Part shown: positions 18,162-26,179 of the stretch, one piece after another | Position numbering within the stretch: position 1 is the stretch's first letter | How the letters are laid out: every line of letters begins with the position of its first letter | Source of the DNA: an uncultured bacterium | GTDB lineage: Bacteria; Elusimicrobiota; Elusimicrobia; Elusimicrobiales; Elusimicrobiaceae | NCBI GenBank assembly: GCA_949294095.1 | Contig: CASFFZ010000001.1 | Location: 372,001-436,000, forward strand | Direction of reading: 5' to 3' | Length of the DNA stretch: 64,000 nt | Made by a program: the position numbers and the translations under genes | The notes under the pieces: generated by a model | The model's database searches: none | The model's input: the letters and a program-made list of their open reading frames with translations, nothing else | Told to the model about the DNA's origin: nothing

Positions 18162-19977
18162 TTTTTCCATTGTCGCCCACATTGACCACGGCAAAACCAC
18201 CCTTTCCGACCGTATTTTGGAAGACACCGGCACCGTTCCCAAGCGCAAAATGCAAGCCCAGCTGTTAGACGGCATGGACTTGGAGCGAGAACGCGGCATT
18301 ACCATTAAAGCCAAAGCGGTGCGCATCCGGTACAAAGATTATATTTTAAACCTGATTGACACCCCCGGCCATGTGGATTTTTCGTATGAAGTGGCCCGCT
18401 CGCTCCGCGCGTGCGAAGGCGTACTGCTGTTGGTAGACGCATCGCAAGGGGTGGAAGCGCAAACGGTGGCGCACGCCCACTTGGCCCAAAGTTTGGGGCT
18501 TAAAATTATTCCGGTAATGAACAAAGTGGATTTATCACAGGCGGATGCGGACGCTTCGGAAGAACAGCTGTGGGACATTTTAAAAGAGCCCATAGAGGCC
18601 GAGCGCGTCAGCGCCAAAACCGGCATGGGCATTGAACATTTGCTGGATCGCATCATCACCGATATTCCCGCCCCGCAGGGCGACCCCAACGCCCCCCTGC
18701 GCGCGCTTATTTTTGATTCTTACTACGATCCGTTCCGCGGCGTCATCATGTATATCCGCCTGGTGGACGGTTCCGTAAAACCGGGGCAGCAAATTCAGTT
18801 TATGTCCTCGGGCGCGTCGTACAAAACCGAAGAAATTGGCTTCATGACGCCCAAGCAGCTGCACAAAACCGCTTCGCTTTCCGCCGGAGAAGTGGGCTAT
18901 TTGGTGGCCGGCATCAAAGATATCCACCAGGTAAAAGTGGGCGACACGATTACTTTGGCCGAACGACCGGCCGAAAAAGCCCTGCCCGGATACGCCGAGG
19001 CCAAGCCGGTGGTGTTTGCCAGTATTTTCCCGGTGGAAACGACCGATTTTCCGCTGCTTCGCAAGGCGTTGGAAAAATTAAACCTCTCGGACTCGTCTTT
19101 CCATTACCAAAGCGAAACTTCCAAAGCGTTGGGATTTGGCTTTCGCTTGGGATTTATGGGCATTTTGCATATTGAAATCGTAAAAGAACGGTTGGAGCGG
19201 GAATTTAATCTGTCGCTTATCGCCACCAGCCCCAACGTGGTGTACCACGTTAAATTTACCCCGCGCAAATCCCATCCGCAAGAGCTGGCCGCCTTGCCCG
19301 ACGCGCCGGACGATCCCGGCTACAAAATTATTGATAACCCGGCCAATTTCCCGCCCCACGGCGATATTATTGATATCAAAGAGCCCGTCATCCACATCAC
19401 CATCGTTACGCCGGTGGAATTTATGGACGGCGTGATGACGCTTTTAAAAGAAAAACGCGGCACGTTTATGAGTATGGATCATTTGTCCAACCAACGCGTA
19501 ATCATCAAATACGAAATGCCGATGGGCGAGATGGTAATTGACTTCTACAATAAATTAAAATCCGTTTCCAAGGGATACGCTTCGTTTGACTATGAAGTGG
19601 CAGGCTTTAGAAGCTCGGACGTGGTGCTGATGGAAATTTTGCTGCACGGCACGCCGGTGGATGCGTTGTCGGTAGTGGTACACAAAGACAAAGCCCAAAC
19701 CATGGGCCGCGCGTTGTGCGCCAAATTAAAAGAGCTGATCGGCCGCCAGCAATTTGAAGTGGCGGTGCAGGCGGCGGTAAACGGCAAAGTCATCGCGCGC
19801 GAAACCATTCCCGCCTTCCGAAAAGACGTCATTGCCAAATGCTACGGCGGAGACATTACCCGCAAGCGCAAATTGCTGGAAAAACAAAAAGAAGGCAAGA
19901 AAAGAATGAAAGCCATCGGCAGTTTGAACATTCCGCAGGAAGCGTTTGTGGCCATGCTAAAAATTGACGAAGAATAA
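18148..19977 (+). CDS. lepA: Elongation factor 4 (LepA)
   Basis: The protein is 609 aa. It is a ribosome-associated GTPase that influences elongation and 30S assembly. G1 is AHIDHGKTTL (residues 10-19), G2 region RERGITI, G3 DTPGHVDF and G4 NKVDL. The LepA-specific C-terminal domain (CYGGDITRKRKLLEKQKEGK) is intact. It is the last gene of the hpf-PTS operon, overlapping ptsI, and is followed by a strong terminator. The pairing with PTS genes is unusual and may simply reflect a compact genome. Confidence 0.98.
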   Translation: MKIRNFSIVAHIDHGKTTLSDRILEDTGTVPKRKMQAQLLDGMDLERERGITIKAKAVRIRYKDYILNLIDTPGHVDFSYEVARSLRACEGVLLLVDASQGVEAQTVAHAHLAQSLGLKIIPVMNKVDLSQADADASEEQLWDILKEPIEAERVSAKTGMGIEHLLDRIITDIPAPQGDPNAPLRALIFDSYYDPFRGVIMYIRLVDGSVKPGQQIQFMSSGASYKTEEIGFMTPKQLHKTASLSAGEVGYLVAGIKDIHQVKVGDTITLAERPAEKALPGYAEAKPVVFASIFPVETTDFPLLRKALEKLNLSDSSFHYQSETSKALGFGFRLGFMGILHIEIVKERLEREFNLSLIATSPNVVYHVKFTPRKSHPQELAALPDAPDDPGYKIIDNPANFPPHGDIIDIKEPVIHITIVTPVEFMDGVMTLLKEKRGTFMSMDHLSNQRVIIKYEMPMGEMVIDFYNKLKSVSKGYASFDYEVAGFRSSDVVLMEILLHGTPVDALSVVVHKDKAQTMGRALCAKLKELIGRQQFEVAVQAAVNGKVIARETIPAFRKDVIAKCYGGDITRKRKLLEKQKEGKKRMKAIGSLNIPQEAFVAMLKIDEE

Positions 19978-19978
19978 T

Positions 19979-20004
19979 AAAACCCCGGGATCCCCCGGGG
20001 TTTA
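19979..20004. terminator. Bidirectional terminator between lepA and a pilin gene
   Basis: AAACCCCGGG/CCCGGGGTTT stem with a 4-nt loop, flanked by A- and T-rich ends, placed between two convergent genes. Confidence 0.85.
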
Positions 20005-20005
20005 T

Positions 20006-20545
20006 TTAATTGGAAAAAGGAAACGTTTGCGTAGATCCCCATGTTCCGGCCGGCTCCGTTCGTCCGGTAATCCGCTTGCAAAAATCCAGCGCAAACGAGT
20101 TGGTGCGGGTGGCGCGGCATTCCTGGGCGCCCGTTGTAAAGTTGATGTTGTACCAAATCCCGTCTTTTTCCAGCCAGCACACCATGCCGGCGGGAGACCC
20201 ATTTTCCACATCACTGCCCACGGAAGTCGTCATCGTGCACGTAATGCGTTTGGCCGCATTGCGTACGCCGTACACCGTTCCGTTGCCGGACGTATAGCTG
20301 GGATGCGCCGCAAACGAAGACGGAAACTCTATATCCAGTGCAAATAAATCCGCCGAATACTTGCCGTTGGCCATCTTATATACTTGCTGTCCTTTTCGGA
20401 TGTCGCTTGCTAAAGACAGAAGCTCCATGTATCTGGATTTGGCAACCGCATACTGATACTGCGGCATGGCCACCGCCGCCAATATACCGATAATCAACAC
20501 GACTACCAACAATTCTATTAACGTAAAACCTTTTTGTTTTAACAT
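20006..20545 (-). CDS. Type IV pilin-like protein (prepilin)
   Basis: The protein is 179 aa from the ATG at 20545 (MLKQKG, then FTLIELLVVV). The short basic leader, the Gly-Phe cleavage site of prepilin peptidase, Glu5 of the mature chain and a hydrophobic helix of about 25 residues are all present. The globular part has a motif shared with the other three pilins in this window (QQVYKMANGKY, LDIEFP) and several cysteines. GGAGT precedes this ATG; an upstream in-frame start would place that site inside the gene. It has its own -35/-10 (TTGGAA, 16 nt, TATATT) without the long T-tract of the other pilins. Major pilin, minor pilin or pseudopilin cannot be told apart. Confidence 0.9.
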   Translation of the reverse strand: MLKQKGFTLIELLVVVLIIGILAAVAMPQYQYAVAKSRYMELLSLASDIRKGQQVYKMANGKYSADLFALDIEFPSSFAAHPSYTSGNGTVYGVRNAAKRITCTMTTSVGSDVENGSPAGMVCWLEKDGIWYNINFTTGAQECRATRTNSFALDFCKRITGRTEPAGTWGSTQTFPFSN

Positions 20546-20654
20546 ACGCAACTCCTGCATGTTTTTTAAATATACCAAAAAAGCGCCCGTTTCCAATGCG
20601 CCTTTCCCGTTCGGCATTCCGCAAGGCGGGGCTTTATTTGCTAAAATAATACAT

Positions 20655-21527
20655 ATGATTTTAGAAGGACGCACCCTGGCCGCCCAAATCCGCGAGTCCC
20701 TGCCCCGCAGGGCCGAGGCCGTTTGTCAACAATTGGGGCGTCCCATTAAACTGTGCGCCATCGGATCTACGGAAGATTACGGGGCGTACGTTTACCTGAA
20801 AAAAGAAGTGGAAGCCGCACAAAAACTGGGCGTAGAAACACAGGTGTTTGAAATTAACAACCAAACGCCGGCGGCCGAATTTTTAGCGTTGGTGGAAAAA
20901 TTATCCGCCGACGCGTCAACCGACGCGGTGTTGATCCCGCGCCCCCTGCCCGACCATCTGGCCGCCACCGACTTTGCAGACCGCCTGGCCCCGCAAAAAG
21001 ATATTGACGGCATGTCCAACATCAATATGGGCAATTTGTTTCTGTGCAAAACCTGGCCGGAAATTCAGGCGTTAAAAGGCTTTGTGGCGTGCACGGCCAT
21101 GGCCGTTATTCGGCTGCTGGCGTATCATCACGTGGCTCTGGAAGGGAAGGAAGCGGCCGTCATCGGCCGGTCTATTACGGTAGGCCGCCCGCTGGCCCAC
21201 CTGCTGACCTGCCAAAACGCCACCGTGAAAATCTGCCACACCAAAACCGATTTGCCCCGCGCCGTAAAAGATGCGGATTTGGTCTGCTCCGCCGCCGGCA
21301 CGCCCGGCCTGATCGAAGCGGACTGGCTGCGCCCCGGAACGACGGTGGTGGATATTTCCACCAACTGGCACAACGACCGCCTCTGCGGCGACGCCGACCC
21401 GGAAAAATTGCAGGCGCGCGGCATTTCCTACTCGCCCGTTCCCGGCGGAGTAGGGCCCGTAACGCTTGCAGTCCTGCTGGAAAACATTATACTATCTGGT
21501 GAAAGGAAACTTAAGGAGAACAAATGA
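20655..21527 (+). CDS. folD: Methylenetetrahydrofolate dehydrogenase/cyclohydrolase
   Basis: The protein is 290 aa from the ATG at 20655. It interconverts 5,10-methylene- and 10-formyl-tetrahydrofolate for purine, fMet and serine metabolism. YGAYVYLKKEVEAA carries the catalytic Tyr/Lys pair. IPRPLPDHL replaces the usual QLPLP, and APQKDIDGMS and the NADP site IGRSITVGRPLAHLL are present. The usual PCTP block reads VACTAMAV, a divergence worth noting. A longer frame to 20466 crosses the divergent pilin promoter and is not real. TAAAAT lies 7 nt before ATG with no Shine-Dalgarno. It overlaps the lipoprotein gene by 4 nt. Confidence 0.95.
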   Translation: MILEGRTLAAQIRESLPRRAEAVCQQLGRPIKLCAIGSTEDYGAYVYLKKEVEAAQKLGVETQVFEINNQTPAAEFLALVEKLSADASTDAVLIPRPLPDHLAATDFADRLAPQKDIDGMSNINMGNLFLCKTWPEIQALKGFVACTAMAVIRLLAYHHVALEGKEAAVIGRSITVGRPLAHLLTCQNATVKICHTKTDLPRAVKDADLVCSAAGTPGLIEADWLRPGTTVVDISTNWHNDRLCGDADPEKLQARGISYSPVPGGVGPVTLAVLLENIILSGERKLKENK

Positions 21528-21943
21528 AAACATTTTCCCTGCTTTTGGCTTTTGTCTTGTGCGCGGGCTTTTTGACCGCGTGCAACACCAATGAAAAAAG
21601 AAAAGAAAAATACAACCGCAAAATTTATCTGACGGAAGAAGATTATATGGAAGATTTGTCCAAAGACGCCGTCAGAGAGCGCCGCGAAACGCCGCCCAAC
21701 GTAGAGTCCGAATATATTTTCAACGTCGGGCCGGAAGAACAAAGAAACATTTATTTCTTTGACGAACGCCAACAGCCCAAAGTGCCCGGCCAACCCAGCG
21801 AAGCCGATTACAAGAAGGAAAAACGCCTCTGGAAGAAGCCCAAACGCTATACGCCCGAACAATACTACGGCATGCAGGGCACGGCTGACGCCTCGGCGGA
21901 AGACACTTCTTCCGAAATGGCCTACTCCGGCTACGGCTATTAG
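21524..21943 (+). CDS. Small lipoprotein of unknown function
   Basis: The protein is 139 aa. A signal peptide ends in the lipobox FLTAC, so Cys20 should be lipidated; lnt for the last acylation step is encoded at 26.2-27.8 kb. The mature part is highly charged with Tyr-rich segments (EEDYMEDL, EYIFNVGPEEQ, RYTPEQYYGM) and probably little fold. It overlaps folD (ATGA) after an AAGGAG site. No family recognised. Confidence 0.7.
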   Translation: MKTFSLLLAFVLCAGFLTACNTNEKRKEKYNRKIYLTEEDYMEDLSKDAVRERRETPPNVESEYIFNVGPEEQRNIYFFDERQQPKVPGQPSEADYKKEKRLWKKPKRYTPEQYYGMQGTADASAEDTSSEMAYSGYGY

Positions 21944-21956
21944 TTTTGGCCTGTTT

Positions 21957-21987
21957 AAAAAAGCCCCGCTTAACGGCGGGGTTTTTT
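21957..21987. terminator. Bidirectional terminator between lipoprotein and gdpD genes
   Basis: CCCCGC/GCGGGG stem with A-run before and TTTTTT after. The stop codon of the convergent gdpD gene is in its T-tail. Confidence 0.85.
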
Positions 21988-22690
21988 AATGCTCGGAAAC
22001 AAACCAATCAATGCAGTCCGTAAAAATGCCGTCCGCCCCTTCTTGCTGCAGGCGCTTGGCCAGCGAAACATCGTTTACGGTATAGAGATAAATTTTTAAC
22101 CCGTTTTGATGGCACGCTTCCGCCAGCTGCGGAGTAAAGCGGGTGTAGTTTAAGTGAACGCTTTCCGCCTGCAGGGCTAATGCTTTGGAAACGTCAAAAG
22201 AACGCGTTAACAGGCCGATACGCGCGTTTTTGTTTAGTTGGCGAATACGGAGCAGGGTGTCGTAATCAAAGCTGGAAAACAATGTTTTAGGCAGCAGTTC
22301 TTCATATTCGGCCGCTAACAGGTTCAGCAGTTTTTCTTCCAGCCCCGGGTAGCAGTTGGCGTCGTTTTTTAGCTCTATGTTAAGCAGTTCCAACTTCGGC
22401 GCCACCACAGGCAAAACGTCCTGCAGGCGCGGGACAAATGCCGGCGTTTCGTTAAAACGGTTTTGCAGCGCACAGCGGCAAAGCTCCGCCCAAGAGAGTT
22501 CTCCTATTTTTACGTCTTTCCCGGCCGTAGCCAACAGCGAATAATCGTGATGCACCACCAGCTGGCCGTCTTGCGTCAGGTGGACGTCCAGCTCATAACA
22601 GCTCGCCCCCAGCCGGCGCGCCAGCCGAAAGGCTTCCAGCGTATTTTGAACGCGCCGGGCAGAAGCCCCGCGGTGTGCAAAGTAAATCAT
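21986..22690 (-). CDS. Glycerophosphodiester phosphodiesterase
   Basis: The protein is 234 aa with no signal peptide, so it is cytoplasmic (UgpQ-like). It hydrolyses glycerophosphodiesters to glycerol-3-phosphate and an alcohol. The catalytic His-Arg and metal ligands are visible in FAHRGASARRVQNTLEAF, YELDVHLTQDGQLVVHHD and LNIELKND; the C-terminal YTVNDVSLAKRLQQEGADGI-type block is also typical. It is a single gene with a good promoter whose -10 lies only 6 nt before the ATG. Confidence 0.94.
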   Translation of the reverse strand: MIYFAHRGASARRVQNTLEAFRLARRLGASCYELDVHLTQDGQLVVHHDYSLLATAGKDVKIGELSWAELCRCALQNRFNETPAFVPRLQDVLPVVAPKLELLNIELKNDANCYPGLEEKLLNLLAAEYEELLPKTLFSSFDYDTLLRIRQLNKNARIGLLTRSFDVSKALALQAESVHLNYTRFTPQLAEACHQNGLKIYLYTVNDVSLAKRLQQEGADGIFTDCIDWFVSEH

Positions 22691-22696
22691 ACTTTT

Positions 22697-22725
22697 AGTG
22701 TAAAAAAATCGCCGTTTTTTAGCAA
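22697..22725 (-). promoter_or_regulatory. Promoter of gdpD, leaderless arrangement
   Basis: On the minus strand TTGCTA, 17 nt, TACACT, then 6 nt (AAAAGT) to the ATG. Transcription would begin at or within a base or two of the start codon. Confidence 0.65.
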
Positions 22726-22740
22726 GACGGCGCGTTATTT

Positions 22741-22768
22741 AAAAAGAGCGGGAGTTCCCCGCTCTTTC
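22741..22768 (-). terminator. Terminator of the secA-mscL operon
   Basis: AAAGAGCGGG/CCCGCTCTTT stem; read on the minus strand it ends in a T-run. It lies 16 nt after the mscL stop. Confidence 0.85.
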
Positions 22769-22783
22769 GGTGTTCCCGCAAAA

Positions 22784-23242
22784 TTATTTTAATTCGGACG
22801 TACAATGCGGACAGCGCACCGCACCCAACGGGATTTCCGTACAGCAAAACGGGCAAGCCTTGGTGGTGGGGGCGGCATCTTCTTTGCGTTTGTTGATTTT
22901 GTTCATGGCCTTGACCAGCGCAAAAATACAAGCGGCCACGATTAAAAAGCTGATGATGGAATTTAGAAAATTGCCGATATTAATGGTGGTGGCGCCGGCT
23001 GCTTGGGCGGCGGTCAACGATTCATACGGCCCGGGCGTAGTGCTGCCCTGTTTAAGGACGACAAACCAATTGGAAAAATTCACTTTCCCCATCAGCAGCC
23101 CCAAGGGCGGCATCATTACGTCCGCCACCATGGAGTTGACGATTTTCGTAAACGCACCGCCGATGATAATACCTACAGCCATATCCAGCACATTGCCGCG
23201 CATCACAAAATTTTTAAACTCACTATAAATGTGTTTGAACAT
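22784..23242 (-). CDS. mscL: Large-conductance mechanosensitive channel with zinc-ribbon tail
   Basis: The protein is 152 aa. The channel part has EFKNFVMRGNVLDMAVGIIIGGAF (TM1 and pore) and a second helix (SIISFLIVAACIFALVKAM). It opens under membrane tension to protect against osmotic downshock. The C-terminal extension ends in CPFCCTEIPLGAVRCPHCTSE, two CxxC pairs that should bind zinc. Such tails are seen in other MscL proteins but their role is not settled. The gene is the last of the secA operon, with AAGGAGA upstream of ATG. Confidence 0.97.
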   Translation of the reverse strand: MFKHIYSEFKNFVMRGNVLDMAVGIIIGGAFTKIVNSMVADVMMPPLGLLMGKVNFSNWFVVLKQGSTTPGPYESLTAAQAAGATTINIGNFLNSIISFLIVAACIFALVKAMNKINKRKEDAAPTTKACPFCCTEIPLGAVRCPHCTSELK

Positions 23243-23253
23243 ATTTCTCCTTA

Positions 23254-23961
23254 TTATTTAATTAATTTAACCGCCTTTAACAGCGGCGCATACAAATCGT
23301 TCTGCGGCGGGTATTTAATTTCCGACGGGTTGGTGCCGTCCACAAAAGTAACGGGGGCCTCCTCCGCCAGGCACAACGGCTGTTGTTCGGCTGCCTCCCC
23401 CATGGTAAGCGCGCAGGCCGCCGCCAGTGCATCGGCCGCGTCCACCAGCGTCACTTCCAACTTTTTGCCGAAGATATCTTTTCTCCCGCGCAAATCTTTC
23501 ACGCCCTCAAACCCGCTGTACGCCACCGCCGCGCCGATAATGCCCGCCCGCAGGGGAAGAATCATACTGTCCGTAATAATTACCCCCAAGTGCTGCACGT
23601 TCCATTTTTGCCGCAAGGCCGTCCGCAGATCTTGGGCGCAGGCATAGCCGTCCGGCGGCAGCAGAATCAATTTCCCGTCCGCATTGGATTCATCAATCCC
23701 GGCGTTGGTCATAATCATGCCGTCTTTAATCGTCAGCCACGCAAGCGGGGTTTGCAAGGCGGCTTGGCTTTCCTGCCGGATCAACTCTTCCTTTTGCGTG
23801 CGTCCCGTGCAGGGAATCGTTTTCCCTCTCCACAAAGCCACCAGCTTGGAGGATACCGTTAAAACGGTTTTTTCCGGCACGGAAACGATGTGCTCGGCAA
23901 TAAAAGCGGGCAAATCTTCCTTTTCTTTAAATATACGCGTATGAACGGGGGTAATCTTCAT
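23254..23961 (-). CDS. CofE-like gamma-glutamyl ligase family protein
   Basis: The protein is 235 aa. TVSSKLVALWRGKT, MIMTNAGIDESNADG and VIITDSMILPLRAG match the family of coenzyme F420-0:L-glutamate ligase (CofE). F420 makers usually have cofC, cofD, cofG/H as well and none is in this window. The family also includes members of unknown role in bacteria without F420, so a different gamma-glutamylation is possible. It overlaps hemW by 4 nt and is followed by mscL after 11 nt. Confidence 0.85.
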   Translation of the reverse strand: MKITPVHTRIFKEKEDLPAFIAEHIVSVPEKTVLTVSSKLVALWRGKTIPCTGRTQKEELIRQESQAALQTPLAWLTIKDGMIMTNAGIDESNADGKLILLPPDGYACAQDLRTALRQKWNVQHLGVIITDSMILPLRAGIIGAAVAYSGFEGVKDLRGRKDIFGKKLEVTLVDAADALAAACALTMGEAAEQQPLCLAEEAPVTFVDGTNPSEIKYPPQNDLYAPLLKAVKLIK

Positions 23962-25061
23962 AGTTCTTCAAACGGCGCCACAAAACTGCAAAACACTTCA
24001 TTGGCCAAAAACAGGCCTCCAAAAGATAATTTTACTTTTTTTCCCGCCCGTTCCAATAGGCCGCTTTGCAAATGCTTTTGAATTTCTGTTCCAAACATTT
24101 TTTCTTGCCGCGGGGTCAGCTCTACGCCGTCCAACTTGCGAAAAGCCAACATCAGCGTTTCGCCTTCTTTGGCCTTGCCGGTTAGTCTTTCGCGAAACAC
24201 CACCGGGCTTTCGCCCGCCGTCATCCGGCGGATATACTCCTGCACGTCCGGCGTGTTCTGCCGGCGCTCCCCCTCCCAGTACGACGCCGCCGCACTGCCA
24301 AGCCCGATATAGGGCCCGTTGTCCCAGTAATTCGTATTGTGCCGGGCTTCCCGCCCGGGCAGGGCAAAATTGGAAATTTCGTAATGACAGTACCCCGCGG
24401 CCTGCAAACGCAGGTGCGTTTCCTCCAGCATGCGGCGCATCAGCAGTTGGTCGCACACGACGCCGCGGGCGAAAAAGGGGGTTCCTTCTTCTATCTGCAG
24501 GCCATACACGGAAATATGCTCCGGCCGCAGGGCAATCAATTTGGAAAGCCCCTCTAAAAAGCTTTCCAACCCCTGCCCCGGCACGCCGGCAATCAGGTCT
24601 ACATTGATGTTTTCAAACCCGCCCGCGCGAGCCGCCTGGTAAGCGTTTAAAAAAATTTTTACGTCGTGCACGCGGCCCAAGGTTTTAAGCGCTTGGTCAC
24701 AAAAGCTTTGCAGGCCGATGCTCAGGCGCTTAAACCCCGCCCCGCGAAGCAGGGCAATTTTGCCGGGAGTTAAACTTTCGGGGTTGGCTTCCGCCGTGCT
24801 TTCCGAAAAACGCCCGATGGCGCCAAAATTATCCGTCAGTACTTGGCACAGCCGCGCCAACTCCCGCTCCGTCAACAGGCTGGGCGTGCCGCCGCCTACA
24901 TACAGCGTATCAAACGTTTTAACGGGCGTTTGCGCCGCCTCGCGCGCCAGCGCCTCCAGATAAGCGGGAATCTGTTTTTCGCGCCCGGCAAACGAGGCAA
25001 AATCGCAATAATTGCATTTTTGCCTGCAAAACGGGAGATGAATATACAAACCGGTAGGCAT
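23958..25061 (-). CDS. hemW: Heme chaperone HemW-like radical SAM protein
   Basis: The protein is 367 aa. The radical-SAM cluster motif is C12-x3-C16-x2-C19 followed by DF (CRQKCNYCDF). HemW has this pattern, whereas the true oxygen-independent coproporphyrinogen oxidase HemN has CxxxCxxCxC. YVGGGTPSLL, LSIGLQSFCDQAL and NVDLIAGVPGQ are family blocks. HemW is thought to deliver heme to membrane enzymes. The start overlaps the prfB stop by one base. Confidence 0.92.
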   Translation of the reverse strand: MPTGLYIHLPFCRQKCNYCDFASFAGREKQIPAYLEALAREAAQTPVKTFDTLYVGGGTPSLLTERELARLCQVLTDNFGAIGRFSESTAEANPESLTPGKIALLRGAGFKRLSIGLQSFCDQALKTLGRVHDVKIFLNAYQAARAGGFENINVDLIAGVPGQGLESFLEGLSKLIALRPEHISVYGLQIEEGTPFFARGVVCDQLLMRRMLEETHLRLQAAGYCHYEISNFALPGREARHNTNYWDNGPYIGLGSAAASYWEGERRQNTPDVQEYIRRMTAGESPVVFRERLTGKAKEGETLMLAFRKLDGVELTPRQEKMFGTEIQKHLQSGLLERAGKKVKLSFGGLFLANEVFCSFVAPFEEL

Positions 25062-26179
25062 TATTTTTTGTGTTCGGCTTCGTAGTTTAAGAAAGCAAAA
25101 ATAAACGGGTCTAAATCGCCGTCCATCACGGCGTTGATTTGCGACGTTTCGTACCCGCTTCGCAGGTCTTTTACCAACTGGTACGGCATAAATACGTAGG
25201 AGCGGATTTGATGCCCCCAGGCAATTTCGCCTTTTTGGCCGTAGCGTTTTTCGGCTTCGCTGCGTTTTTTGTCCATTTCCATTTCGTACAGGCGGGCTTT
25301 GAGCATTTTCATAGCCGTCTGGCGATTTTGCAGCTGGCTGCGTTCAATGCGGCAGGAAACCACAATCCCCGTGGGAATGTGCAGCAGGCGCACGGCCGAC
25401 TCCACCTTGTTTACGTTTTGACCGCCGTGGCCGCCCGCGCGGGAGGTTTCCAACTGGATGTCTTTTTCGGGGATTTCAATGTTGATGTTTTCGTCAATAT
25501 CGGGCAGTACGTCGCACGAGGCAAACGAAGTATGCCGCCGGGCGTTTGCGTCAAACGGGGAAACCCGCACCAGGCGGTGCACCCCGTTTTCGCCTTTCAA
25601 ATAGCCGTAGGCATAGGGGCCTTCCACCATGGCGCTTAAGGTTTTGATGCCGGCTTCGTCGCCGGGCTGCGTGTCCAGTACGGAAAACTTAAACCCGTGC
25701 TGTTCGGCCCAGCGCGTATACATGCGCGCCAGCATTTGCGCCCAGTCGCACGATTCCGTGCCGCCCGCGCCGGCGTGGATGGTTAAAATGGCGTTTAATT
25801 TGTCGTTCGGCTCCGAAAGGCGGATCTCCCCTTCTTTCTGCGCCACCTGTTTTTCGGTTTCCTGCAGCGAAGCGTTTAACGCCAGCAGTTCTTTTTCGTC
25901 CTGCATTTCTTTGCACAAATCAAACCAGGCGCGGTCGTCTTCTATTTTTTTGCCAAGCGAGCGGAATGTGTCAATGGAGTTTTTTAAAAAATCAATTTGC
26001 CGGCTTACTTCTTTGGCTTTTTTGGTGTCGTTCCAAAAAGAAGGATCGGCCGACTGCTCCTGCAAGGCGGCCAATTCTTTTTGTTTGCCGGGAATATCGT
26101 CAATGGATTCTATCTTGGCAACCCGCGCCGCCAATTCTTCCAGTTTTTGTTCTACGTCTTTAAATTCAATGTTATTCAT
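25061..26179 (-). CDS. prfB: Peptide chain release factor 2
   Basis: The protein is 372 aa. The stop-codon recognition tripeptide Ser-Pro-Phe ([15 protein letters not shown]) identifies RF2, reading UAA and UGA. The peptidyl-tRNA hydrolysis motif GGQ is in [12 protein letters not shown]. The gene is one uninterrupted frame, so the programmed +1 frameshift that autoregulates RF2 in many bacteria is absent. It overlaps lnt by 8 nt and hemW by one. Confidence 0.97.
   Translation of the reverse strand: MNNIEFKDVEQKLEELAARVAKIESIDDIPGKQKELAALQEQSADPSFWNDTKKAKEVSRQIDFLKNSIDTFRSLGKKIEDDRAWFDLCKEMQDEKELLALNASLQETEKQVAQKEGEIRLSEPNDKLNAILTIHAGAGGTESCDWAQMLARMYTRWAEQHGFKFSVLDTQPGDEAGIKTLSAMVEGPYAYGYLKGENGVHRLVRVSPFDANARRHTSFASCDVLPDIDENINIEIPEKDIQLETSRAGGHGGQNVNKVESAVRLLHIPTGIVVSCRIERSQLQNRQTAMKMLKARLYEMEMDKKRSEAEKRYGQKGEIAWGHQIRSYVFMPYQLVKDLRSGYETSQINAVMDGDLDPFIFAFLNYEAEHKK

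Noticed and set aside
24000-25061. Oxygen-independent coproporphyrinogen III oxidase HemN
   Set aside because: The cluster motif lacks the fourth cysteine (CxxxCxxCDF), which fits HemW.
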